Below, in pieces: positions 1-11,409 of a stretch of DNA of 64,000 nt. Origin of the DNA: Gordionus sp. m RMFG-2023 (Eukaryota; Nematomorpha; Gordioida; Chordodea; Parachordodidae); contig NC_088775.1 of assembly GCF_954871325.1 (NCBI RefSeq), forward strand, positions 12,005,561-12,069,560, written 5' to 3'. The position numbers were made by a program, and so were the translations under genes. The notes under the pieces are model-generated. The model made no database searches and had not been told where the DNA came from. It was given only the letters and a program-made list of their open reading frames with translations. The first letter of the stretch is position 1; every line of letters starts with the position of its first letter.

Positions 1-860
1 TATATAAAATGTTATAATATTTACATCAGAGACCTTCAGAGGTCTTGATTTTAAGCCTGACCTGGATTTTTTTAAAAAATTCAATTTTCTAGCTTGGCTT
101 GAAAATTTTTTCGTTATTTGCCTGTATTTATTTTAAAGAAAAATTTTTAGAAAATATATATTTTTTTATATATAAAATTTTTAAGTCTGACTTGAATTCT
201 TAAATTGACCCATTTTTTCACCAGGTTCTGGACCTTCTGGTTTACATTTTGTTTATGATTATAAACAACTTAGTTTTATATTCTTGATTTATTTTATGAT
301 AGAATTTATATTTTGATAATAATATACTCATTCCAATATTATATGGAATAGGATTGCCAGATCAAAATATAATTATGATGCACTGTTAAAAATCTTTAGA
401 TAAAAACTATGAATTTTACTGTAAAAAATTATAAAATTTTGAAATAATTATCTTACACCTATAACAATATTATAGATAATCCTTTTAATACATTGTCTAG
501 TATTGCAAAATTACTTCATTTGAGCGAATTTTTAAAAATCTATTTCACTAATATATATCCAAACCTATGAGCAAAATCTTCAGACTTCTGTAATATGAGT
601 TAACCATTCTTTAAAATTGGCTTAAATAGAGCAATTTTGCATCACTAATACAATAAGAGAATATTATATTTAAATTTTAAATATTTCATTTTAAACTTGT
701 TTGATGTACTATTTTTAATTTCTTTCTTTCTTAGTATCCCAAATTATCTAACATTAACTACTTCTAATTTAACATAGATCAATCTCTTTTCTTTCCCTAT
801 TAAATAAAAAATTTGAAAATTTGATATTATAAAGAAATAAATTCCACATTTATGCTTTTA
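1..860. other. A+T-rich flank with two repeat fragments
   Basis: No gene is seen. Positions about 27-240 look like a worn copy of the GC-rich MITE family: one end reads CAGAGACCTTCAGAGG, the far end has the inverted ACCTTCTGG, and GCCTGACC-type blocks are separated by T/A runs. Positions about 530-605 match part of the palindromic MITE family (the CCAAACCTATGAGCAAAATC core). The rest is low-complexity A/T. Confidence 0.4.
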
Positions 861-1776
861 GCTCCTTCCAGTGGCGTAGCCAGGATTGATCCATGGGGGG
901 GGGGGGGTTTGAAATTTTTTTTGGGGACTTTGCCCCCAAACCCCCTTATCAAAATTTGCCAATATTTTGTGTATTATACCCAGGCCAGCATAAATATTAA
1001 AAAATATTAGAATTAAAATTTTTGCCAAATTTATAATTAATAAGTGACTGAAAGCATTATTTTGAAAATGTTACTAATGTTTAGTAAATTGTATATTAAT
1101 TCAATCTATTCGATGTAAAAAAATTTGCCTCCCCCCAAACCTTCCAATTTTATGATCAACTCAATATATCTTATTCTATGTTAAAAATAATTATTTTAAT
1201 TAAATTTTTGCATATAACAATATTTTGCAGAGATTTTATTTATTATTAACTTTATTTATTTAACTATGTATTTATTTTAATAATATATAAAAAAATAAAT
1301 TTCAAAATATATAAATTTTATACAGATTATTATATTAAAAATTGAATGTAAATAACTATATTTTAAAAAAATAAAATTGCAATAAAATATGTAATTCTTG
1401 CTAAAAAAATACAATTTAACAATTTTATTTAGTATAAACCCTTTATTTAACTATGTGTTTATTTTATATAAAAAATAAATTTCAAAATTAGAAATTTTAT
1501 ACAGATTACTATTTTAAAAATTGATTGTAAATATCTATATTTTAAAAAAATAAAATTACAATAAAATATAAGCAATTCTTGTATGCAATTTAAAAAAATA
1601 TAATTTAACAGTTATATTTAATACAAATGAGTATATTATATAAATAATTCTTATTGTAGGTGCAATACTATTATTAAATATAGTATAAAAATATCATGAC
1701 TAAAAATTCATTATAATTAAGTTTTACATATAAAAATTTTATGACTAAGAAAATATTACAATTATATGATTTGAAT

Positions 1777-4011
1777 TTATAAAGAGAGGTCTACTTTTCT
1801 CTGAGATTTGGCTAATTCATCTAGAATCAAATTTTTATCTAGAATAATCTCCTTATAAATATTTAATAGGGCTAATCCATTTAAACGGTTTTCACCGGTG
1901 CTATTTCTTAAATAGGTTTTTAACCTTTTCAAAGTTGAAAAAGACCTTTCATTAGTGCAGGTACTAATCGGTAAAGTAGCTAAAATAAAAAACAATGTTT
2001 TGATATTGGGCAGGGAATCTAAAGTGCAATTACACATGGAAAGGGCCTGCAAAGCATTTTTTGGTCTCAAAGAGTACTCTATTCTGCCAAGATTTTTATA
2101 CCAAAATTCGACATCACAAAGTAACTTATCATACGACCCTAATAAATCATCAGAATAAAACTCTGAGATGTTCTTAATATCCTCTCGCGTTTCAAGTGTA
2201 ATCAACAATTCAGACTCAACCGGCAAAAGAAAATAAAAGCTTTTTAAAATAAAATTGTGACTTATAAATCTTTTCTTTAATTGAAATAAAAATGTATCAA
2301 TAAGTGGAATAAAAATGTTAATTTTATAAAAATCCTCAATCGTAGATGCATCAATATTTGAGCGATTGGATTGTCTAGAAACTACTCTAGGTTTAAAAAT
2401 TTCAATCCCAAACATAGTAGCGATCTCCTTTACTTTCTCATATATTTCGTGAAATTTTTCATCCACATTATCTCTGATATTTGTTAATATTTCAACAATA
2501 TCCTTTGCCCTATTCATAACCTCCCTTAAATCCAAATCAATTTTTTATAACATTTTGCTAAATTCATATGTATAATTAAATAAAAAATAAACACATTGAA
2601 ATGAAATTAAAAATTGAGGCAAAGATTTTCCGCATCTGCGGAATCTTTTTCTTTGCCTAATATGTATGATTCTAGTGCCGCAAAAATAACCTCATATAAC
2701 TCGATGAAAACCTTCACCGATTGTTGTCTTTCAATGAATCTTGTGGGACAAAATCTTTTTAATTTTTTTTTGAATCAATTTCATCGAACGTTTGGGTAAA
2801 AGTCTCCCTCTTCTTAGGTGGGGTAAAGAAGTCACAAACCGACGATATTGTTTCTAAATTTTGAAAAATATATAAAAATTATATAAAGATATCTATAATA
2901 CATAATAAAATCTAATAAATTTCAATTAAATCAAAATCTTTTTACGTAAACTGTTCCGGATGTCTCTAATTTCACATGCCTCAGTTATCATCAAATTCAG
3001 GCAATGTGAACTGCAGTGAACATAAAGAGCTGTGCTATAAAGCTCTCTAATTCTTGACTGGACCCCTTTAACATGGCCACTCATCGAGGGAGCTCCATCG
3101 TACCCTTGGCCTCTCAGTAGATTTAAATTTAAATCCAGGTTTTGAAGTGATTTAATAATTTGATTAGCAATCGTTTCTGACTTAGTGTCAGGTAATTCAA
3201 TAAATTGAACAAATAGTTCCTTCATTTTATAATTACCTGATTCCATATCAATAAACCTTATTGCTATGGATAGTTGTTCAATATTACAAATATCGGAAGT
3301 TTCATCCGCCAAAACACTAAAAAATGGTGATGATTTGACTTTTGAAGAAACTTCCTTTAATATAAACTGATTGCATATTGATATTATTTCATTTTGAATA
3401 GTGGGACTTAGGTAAGTAGCATTTTTAGAGGAGCTTTCAAAAAGCTTTAGGTAGTTGTCATTATTATTACATAAAAATTTCAATAATTCCTTGAAATCTC
3501 CTTCATTGTGAGAAGGGGATGTAAGTGTTAGGGGGCCAGGAGATATCCTATGAGCTCTTAACGCCAAGCCCTGTCTCCCTAACCAAATGATAGCATCAAT
3601 AATTATAATTATTCTTGATCGATTTTTTGTAACAATATCAAAATTTTTTTTATTCAATACATTGGATATTGATATCTTTTGATTCATTGAGATTTCTTTT
3701 AAAGAATCCATTATCTCACAGGAATTAAGTTGATATTTATTTTTTTGATGATAATTAAAATTTTCGAGCGCATCTTTCCATCTTGTGTACACCTGACTTA
3801 CCAATGTTTTGAGTTTTTGTAACCCATTTCCAGCATATCTTGGGGAAAATATGGCGCAAACTTTACAAAATGCGCCCTTTTCATCGGCTGAGTAAGCAAG
3901 CCACTTATATTTGTTAAACCAGGATGCTTGAAAGGTTAAATTTCTTTTGCCCAAGGGCAATGGAAATTTATAACATTTGTCAGGTATCCAAATATTTTCA
4001 ACAGCTAACAA
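1777..4011 (-). pseudogene. hAT transposase with TTF/ZMYM-type zinc finger, broken
   Basis: Three blocks read in order on the minus strand. Block 1 (4011-2946) has a TTF-type zinc-finger region (KGAFCKVCAIFSPR) and the catalytic-core motif SVLADETSDI, then GQGYDGAPSMSG and HCSSHCLNLM. Block 2 (about 2853-2600) continues with ISSVCDFF and CPTRFIERQQSV, read in two frames because of a shift in a poly-A run. Block 3 (2535-1777) is the C-terminal region with the dimerisation motif NERSFSTLKRLKTYLR and ENRLNGLALL. Blocks 1 and 2 join across a 92-bp stretch (2945-2854) with GT and AG ends that restores the family reading RNSLQTISS, so it looks like a real intron. A further junction between blocks 2 and 3 is unresolved. 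The element is a hAT of the ZMYM/TTF-finger type. The start is uncertain, since the open frame begins at a non-ATG codon. Confidence 0.9.
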
Positions 4012-4608
4012 TTTTTCATTATCATTTTTAAAATGAAAATTTAAGTAAAGTGAAACATCTTTTTGAGAACGGTGTGGTGTTTCTATATTTTTTTTTAGAT
4101 TTTAAATGATATATTTCAATATGAATTTCAATGTTAAGAGCTGAGCAGCACAAGAAAAAAATCTGGATTATAAAAAATGTATCTCAGATAGATATCAAAG
4201 TTTCTTAATAAAAATTTAAAGACAGATACAAGTATAAGGAAATTACTATAGAATATCATTACCAATTTTAATTAATATTTTTATATTTGTAGGATGATTT
4301 ACACTCATGGAAGTGAAGAAGGTAGTAATATTTAAATTATGAAAATAAGTTCCTAAATATTATAAGCTGCCCAAGATTGTATATACAAAAGATTTTAAGA
4401 AAATAATTATGTTCTTCACAAATAAATAATAAAAACTGTATTTTATAAACTATTCTAGTTTAATTGGTAATGGTAAATCATCTGTATCTAAGATTCATTT
4501 TTTCACAACAAATCTGTATCTAGATTATTTTTCTGGAGGGCCTGCCCAACTCTGTTTGTATTGTAGATACAAGTTTTCAATACTGCTCAACTCTGTTTGA
4601 CTTATAAT

Positions 4609-5602
4609 ACCTGACAAATGTTATAAATTTCCATTGCCCTTGGGCAAAAGAAATTTAACCTTTCAAGCATCCTGGCTTAACAAATATAAGTGGTTTGCTT
4701 ACTCAGCCGATGAAAAGGGCGCATTTTGTAAAGTTTGCGTCATATTTTCCCCAAGATATGCTGGAAATGGGTTACAAAAACTCAAAACATTGGTAAGTCA
4801 GGTGTACACAAGATGGAAAGATGCACTCGAAAATTTTAATTATCATCAAAAAAATAAATATCATCTTAATTCCTGTGAGATAATGGATTCTTTAAAAGAA
4901 ATCTCAATGAATCAAAAGATATCAATATCCAATGTATTGAATAAAAAAAAATTTGATATTGTTACAAAAAATCGATTAAGAATAATTATCATTATTGATG
5001 CTATCATTTGGTTAGGGAGGCAGGGCTTGGCGTTAAGAGCTCATAGGATATCTCCTGGCCCCCTAACACTTACATCCCCTTCTCACAATGAAGGAAATTT
5101 CAAGGAATTATTGAAATTTTTATGTAATAATAATGACAACTACCTAAAGCTTTTTGAAAGCTCCTCTAAAAATGCTACTTACCTAAGTCCCACTATTCAA
5201 AATGAAATAATATCAATATGCAATCAGTTTATATTAAAGGAAGTTTCTTCAAAAGTCAAATCATCACCATTTTTTAGTGTTTTGGCGGATGAAACTTCCG
5301 ATATTGGTAATATTGAACAACTATCCATAGCAATAAGGTTTATTGATATGGAATCAGGTAATTATAAAATGAAGGAACTATTTGTTCAATTTATTGAATT
5401 ACCTGACACTAAGTCAGAAACGATTGCTAATCAATCACTTCAAAACCTGGATTTAAATTTAAATCTACTGAGAGGCCAAGGGTACGATGGAGCTCCCTCG
5501 ATGAGTGGCCATGTCAAAGGGGTCCAGTCAAGAATTAGAGAGCTTTATAGCACAGCTCTTTATGTTCACTGCAGTTCACATTGCCTGAATTTGATGATAA
5601 CT
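4609..5602 (+). pseudogene. Inverted duplicate of hAT transposase 5' half
   Basis: This segment repeats positions about 3985-2978 in opposite orientation and is almost identical, with a handful of substitutions and one 9-bp deletion (the residues IIK after IAN). The open frame runs 4634-5635 and ends in unrelated A/T sequence right after the shared CLNLMIT residues. It holds the zinc finger and the ADETSDI motif but lacks the second half of the transposase, so it cannot encode a complete enzyme. The two arms face away from a ~620-bp spacer and would form a long hairpin in RNA. Confidence 0.92.
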
Positions 5603-6044
5603 ATATATTTAATAATTAAATTTATAAATATCTAATTTAACTATGCCAAGCCAGAAAATATTTACAAAATATCTTTATTGTTATTTAATAAATTTAACTA
5701 TGCCAGAAATTATTTACATACAATATATCTTTATTCTTTTATTGTTATTTAATATTTTAGTTCATATAATTTATATATATTTTTAAACGATGTGATCATT
5801 TAAAATTAAAACTCTTTTTTTTATAAATATATTTCATTGTGATATTCATATTGTATTATATATAATATATTATCTTATTTCTCTAAATTGAAACCGTTTT
5901 TTAAATATAATAATTCGCAATAAAAAAATAATAATTTTTTATTTTATAAAAAAAAAAAATTAAAAAAAAAAATTATTTTTTCCATGGGGGGGTTTCGACC
6001 CCAAACCCCCCCCCCCCCCCCTTGTCTACGCCACTGGCTCCTTC

Positions 6045-8670
6045 ACTTATAATGGTTGAATATCAAATTTTGGATTCTGCTTCCAGTTTCTTAAATTTGA
6101 TATATTTACAAGGATTTTAGTTCAAAACTGTTTAAAAAAAAACAATTTTAAAAAATTTAAGCAATAAATAAATCCTCTAAAATGAAATGATATTTTAAAT
6201 GATATATATATATAAATTTCTTGCACTTTTGATAAAATCGGTTTCTGCAAATTTAAAAAGGTTTTTTTTCTATAATTTTAAAAGTTCTGGTTTAAAACTG
6301 ATTGCAAAATTGCCAGATTTAAGCTAAGCAATGAAAAATAAAAATTAAGAGTGGCAAATTATAGACCAAGTTTTTACATGAATGATGGAGGGTAGCAGGA
6401 TCAGTTTGTTCACAATTTTTATAGAATCAATTTACCTTCAACTTATCATGTTTTCCACTATCATATGTGTGAATTACATAGTTCATCCTAAAATAAAAAT
6501 GAATTGCCATTTTACATTTCAAATATAACAATGAATATAAAATAAATGAAATTATCCATTAAAGGCGTTACTTATCGGTTGAATATAGAGTGATTAGGGT
6601 ATAAAGTAATTATAATACCGATCGAATTGCATATTAAAAAATCAGTTCCTTCATAATAATTTTTTTGCACCCATTCTTGTGTTTTGGTAGAAAATAGCGA
6701 ATAAAAACTAGGAATATTTTATATTATATTATAGAAAATGTCGAAATAAATATTGAGAATAATATTGGTAGATACTTTGGTAAAAAATCGCTAAGGGAGA
6801 TTTTTTAAGATGTCGCTTGAGAATTAGATTTTATAATTTTACGGAAGAGCAATTTTAAAAATTAAGTTTATATTTTTCTTAATATTGGCTTGAATTAATT
6901 TATTTTATAAAAAAAAATTGATTTATGGAAAATAAGTCATTTTTGACAAAAAGTGACGATATTCCCAATAAATTTCTAAATTGGGAATATTAAAAAAAAT
7001 CTCCCATTTTTACCATTTTTTAAAAAAAACTTGATTGAAATAAAGGTATTACCTTTTTTTAGTATCTACCCTATTAAGATTTTCTGGAATATATATATAA
7101 AAAAAATATTCCCAATTTTTCGCGTTTTCGATCTCATATCTTTTAATATTCATTTCATATGTTTTTAAAGCTATTTAGTGAATAAGAAAAGTCCATCCGA
7201 ACGCGCGAGAAAGGATCATTTTTATTCACTTATATAACCCTGATATCAGATTTATTCGCAGCGAAGAATACAAAATACAGCACATATTTCGTATTCAGTT
7301 TATTATCAAATATTTTTTTTATAATACATATCATAAAGTTTTAACCCTTAGGAAATATTAGTGTGTGAAACAATTACAAATTTTTATAAAAAAAATCATA
7401 AAAGTAATATGTAAATTTTTTCATTATCATAAAGAAGAGAAGAAAAAAATACGCAAATCATAAAAAGTTATAATAAAGTTAATATATTGTGTCGATTAAT
7501 GCTTAAAAAAATTTTTTTTTTGCTTTGATTAGAAATGAATTCATAGAAGATAAAAAAATTCAAAAATAACCCTCTCCTCTTCCTATAAGGGTTGCTTTTT
7601 TCGGGAAATTATCCTCCGCTTACCCTAAAAATATAGTAGATAAAAAGATTTGGCTTATTATTATTTTTTTTGCCTAATCTTAGCGGGAAAGCTTATACAG
7701 GACCTTTATGGATGCAATATCATGATATTGATAAAAGAAGTAAAGAAGAGTATTACGAGTTTATATAATTTATGGCTACATAATATAAGGATATTTATTG
7801 TATATTCTTCAAATTGTGAATTTTTAAGGAATCTTCCAGGTTTTCAAGGATTTTTTTAAAGAAAAATTGTAATACGTTTTTTAATTATATGCCCTAACAT
7901 CTTGATTTTCCAGAATACATTATATTTACAATCCATTATTTTTTGTTTTAGAGATTTAGAACAGATATCCACTAATTTATGCATATAAATATTAAGAAAA
8001 TTTTTTTACCACTTATTTTAAATTGTGATGGTATTATTAATTATGTCAAATCAAAACTGATACTTTGATGGCAACGAATTATAAAAAAAACATAAATTCT
8101 TAATTAAAAAAATAATCCATGAAATTTGATTTATGAAAACAGATGACTGATCAATTGACTTCGTTAACTTTTTAAGCTTGAGAGCAAAAAAATAAAAAGT
8201 ATAAATTCGCGAAAAATAGAGGAAACCAAAATATAAGGGAATCCATACATTTCAGATTATTTAGGCGGCTTTTGTCGTTTTCGTTCAGGCTTCACTGACT
8301 TCTAAATTGGTTTTTATAATTAAATATTTTTGTGGCAAACTAAAACATTCAATAAAATTAAATCTTAAAATTTATTATTAAAATGATAATAAAAATTAGT
8401 TAAATAAATGAATCTAAAATAAACAAAATAAATATTATCAAATTTCTTATTACTTTATAAAAAAAAATTAATTAAAATAATTGCTTTTAATTATGTATAA
8501 CGCATTTTTCCATTAACATGAGGTTCTTACTAATTTAAAGGTAATTTAATAGTCGATAAATCGATAATAGAGTTTGTAACTAGGGAATTAAGGTTATAAT
8601 CATGTGAGTTATCCGAATTCTTATTGGTAGTTTATCTTACTAAAACTCTAAAATATTAAGTTAAGCAAAA
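6045..8670. other. A+T-rich intergenic DNA
   Basis: No gene, RNA or clear transposon is recognised. A small hairpin (about 6962-6990) pairs ATTCCCAAT with ATTGGGAAT. A compositionally mixed patch at 7190-7270 (ACGCGCGAG) is unexplained. The missing first exon of the downstream peroxiredoxin was looked for here without success. Confidence 0.3.
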
Positions 8671-9147
8671 CACACTGTTGTTAAAAGTTACTTTTGAAAA
8701 GTAACTTATTAAATCCCTAGTATAGTTACATTTAAATTTCAAATTTAACTAATTATTTTATAAGTAATTTTTATAACCCATGAATTTTAATATTATTTAT
8801 TTATTCTATAAAATTTTTATAAATTTTGATAAAAGAAAATTAAAATACAAATTAAAAAATAAATAATATTATATGATATGTATACCGATAAAATTTGCCT
8901 TTTCTCCAAAAATAAGCTTCCATATACTTAAACATTATATAGGAGCGTCTTATGTAAATGTGACATTATATTTGATAATCAGTGATTTTGAATTTGTGAA
9001 ATTATAGGATAATAAATGATATATAAATATTTAACCTATTATTGAAAAGTAACTAGTTACTTTTGTAGTTACATTCTGAAAATATAACTAGTTAGTTACT
9101 TTTTTGCTAGTTACTTGCACCAAACTACTTAAAACAATAGTTACAAC
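8671..9147. repeat. hAT-like MITE with GTAACTAGTTAC repeats
   Basis: The left end reads CACTGTTGTTAAAAGTTAC and the right end GTTACAACACTA, which are roughly inverted. Near both ends there are repeated AGTAACTAGTTACTTTT motifs. No convincing target duplication is visible. The ends resemble hAT TAGTG-type termini. Confidence 0.45.
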
Positions 9148-9603
9148 ACTATAGAAAGAGTTAAGAGTTAACCTTCGTTCTATAAAAAAAATTCATAAGT
9201 TATTGATATTTCTGGTTTCGTACATGAGCCTTATCTCCGAATATTGCTAAGGTAATTATTAGTACATACTATTTGGTATTTATTAATGAGATTTTAATTT
9301 TATTAATTTAATTTTAATTAAGACTTGATTTGAGTTTTATTTTTTTAAATAAAATTTTCATAATTCTATTTTTTTTTAATCAAAAAGAATAATTGGGGCC
9401 GTGCCACGTTGATCTCTGATTTAGTGACGAAACCGATGATTGAATGATATGAGTCACATAAATTATCTTTTATAGTGCACACGAATTGAGCGTTTACATT
9501 ATGCCATAATTTTTTAATTATTAAAAAAACGCATACCTTGTTTAAATTGAGGTAGTCTTTTTATTAATATCGTCGCTTCAAAATTTTATAATTTATTTTA
9601 AGA

Positions 9604-10545
9604 ATATTATGTCCATAGTACTTATTTCTTCAGATGAAGATGATTTAACCCTTCCCTGGCCACAATTTTAAACATATTTTACACCAATAAAGAAAATTAA
9701 GAGTACCAAGTCTAAATTTTGTAAATTATCTCCCAACGCAAATATTATAACTTAAATGTCCAGCAGTAAAAACTTAAAATAGCATTTAAAGGTAAAAAGA
9801 TGAATTATTATATCATTTTAAAATAGAATAGTATTCTTCCATAATATGTTGAATAGCTTAATCATTAAATTAAAATATAAGCAATTAAATTATACTATAG
9901 TATAGGGCTGGGAACCAACAAAGATTAACAAAATATTGATATTGGTTCAAAATATTATATTGTTTTTTTAACAATATCTTCTATTTCTTGTTTTAGTATT
10001 GCTATTGGTTTAACTTCAAATTGTTAATAAATTTAAAGAATAAAAAATTAAGTTAGAGAAAAGATCTTGATAAAGAAAGCAGGATTGATTCTTTTATCCA
10101 ACACATATACAATATTTTCTGATGATAAATTTTTTTTGATGAGTAAATGAATGAGGATTCTTGCGAAGATGATATATTAGGTTTTTTCAAAATAAAGATA
10201 ATTCCTTAAATATTTTTAATAAATTCCCCGAATTAAAATCTTTATTAAATATAATACAACTCTCCCATCCTCTGCGCCAATTGAACGTGTGAGCAAGGCA
10301 AAAGCTGTGTTGAGCACTGAGCCCTCTTGTTTGTCTGATCAAAATTTTAGATCAATTGTGTCTAAAAATAAATAAAAAATTGTTACAAAAAGATGTTATC
10401 TTATATTGTCGGAAAAAAATAAATTTTTTTTTGAATATAATATTTAATTTTTTTAAGTAACGAGTAACCCATTACTTTTTGAATAGTCGGTTACGCGTGT
10501 TTTTTTTGAAAAGGTAACGAGTAACGTTAACGCTTTCCTTTTTTG
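9604..10545 (+). pseudogene. ZBED-type hAT transposon relic
   Basis: Two conserved pieces in the same orientation suggest a worn hAT element. At 9604-9800 a peptide beginning MSIVLISSDEDD is followed by a decayed BED-finger-like stretch (KSKFCKLS, then SSSKNLK and HLK). At 10260-10375 the C-terminal dimerisation motif reads PIERVSKAKAVLSTEPSCLS then DQNFRSIVSKNK before a stop. The middle is degraded A/T sequence. Positions 10441-10545 carry subterminal AGTAACGAGTAAC motifs, probably the element's right end. A minus-strand relative lies at 46780-47200. Confidence 0.6.
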
Positions 10546-11409
10546 TAGTAATAAATTTGTGCACACTATATTAGATGTTTAATTATTATTTTTTATTTTT
10601 AAAACTCACAAATGAGAAATTTATGCGACATAAATTCAATGTTCATGTCAGCATTAGTTATGTAAAATATGATTTAATTTTAATTTTGAGCAGATATCAT
10701 AAAAAATTCTATCTAAGCCATCAGTGAGATATTGGAAAATCTTATAATGGAGCGCCAAAAATATTCCCGACCAAATATTTAAAATCCAGAATTTAAAATA
10801 AAAAAATTTCAAACCCGGGCAGGGCCTAAGATATTGATTTTTACTGGGCTTCTGATTAAAATTACAATACGAAATGTTGTTGATTTGCCGCAGTATAATT
10901 TTTTGCTTTCATGATAAATATTAAATATATAAAAAAATTGTATCATCCTAAACGTTTTACTGTTTTTTTTTCGGTTGGAAATATCATGACCTTAACGTTT
11001 TTTTTGCATATTTTACAAGATGTGAATACTACATAAGCCCACCATTTGGGAAGAAAATATAACTATGTCGTTGAAACTCTTGACTCTTATTTTAAGTTAA
11101 TAAAGTCGAATCGAAAATGGGTTGATTTGAAGAATTCAGTGAATTTTTATGGGATTATTGAGTGCATCTTTTGGATAATCGGTTTTTAGAATCCTGCATC
11201 GGCTGACCCAATCCAAGAAAATTAAAAAAATTTGCTTTACCAATCCGAACCGAAAATTTTTTATTTTCAAAATCTGAATCAGAGAAATGTTATTTCAAAA
11301 AATCTGAGGTTTTGATTTTTTAAATTAAAAAGCGTTATTACTTAGACTGACGAATAGTTATATTTTTAGCAAATTTAAATAACAAAATTTCTTCCAATTA
11401 TATTTTAAG
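10546..11409. other. A+T-rich DNA upstream of PRDX6 exon
   Basis: No coding sequence is recognised. The stretch would be intron if the missing first PRDX6 exon lies upstream. The last bases form an acceptor-like run ending TTTTAAG at 11409. Confidence 0.4.

Larger units (their letters stand above)
869..6036 (-). mobile_element. hAT DNA transposon, 5.2 kb, with target duplication
   Basis: The ends are inverted: the left end starts CAGTGGCGTAGCCAGG and the right end finishes GTCTACGCCACTG. The 8 bp GCTCCTTC lies immediately outside both ends (861-868 and 6037-6044), a perfect target-site duplication of hAT length. G/C homopolymer tracts sit just inside each end. The element carries a transposase on the minus strand (1777-4011) and an inverted second copy of its 5' half (4609-5602). 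The perfect TSD argues for a fairly recent insertion, but the transposase frame is broken, so this copy is probably non-autonomous. The family assignment rests on TSD length, TIR sequence and the transposase motifs. Confidence 0.93.

Noticed and set aside
7650-7859. Plus-strand 69-codon open frame
   Set aside because: Hydrophobic A/T-driven sequence with no recognised family or exon context.
8215-8320. Candidate first exon of PRDX6 (a DYLGGF-like peptide)
   Set aside because: The conserved upstream residues (PNF..NT) cannot be read in the same frame and there is no suitable donor in the needed phase.
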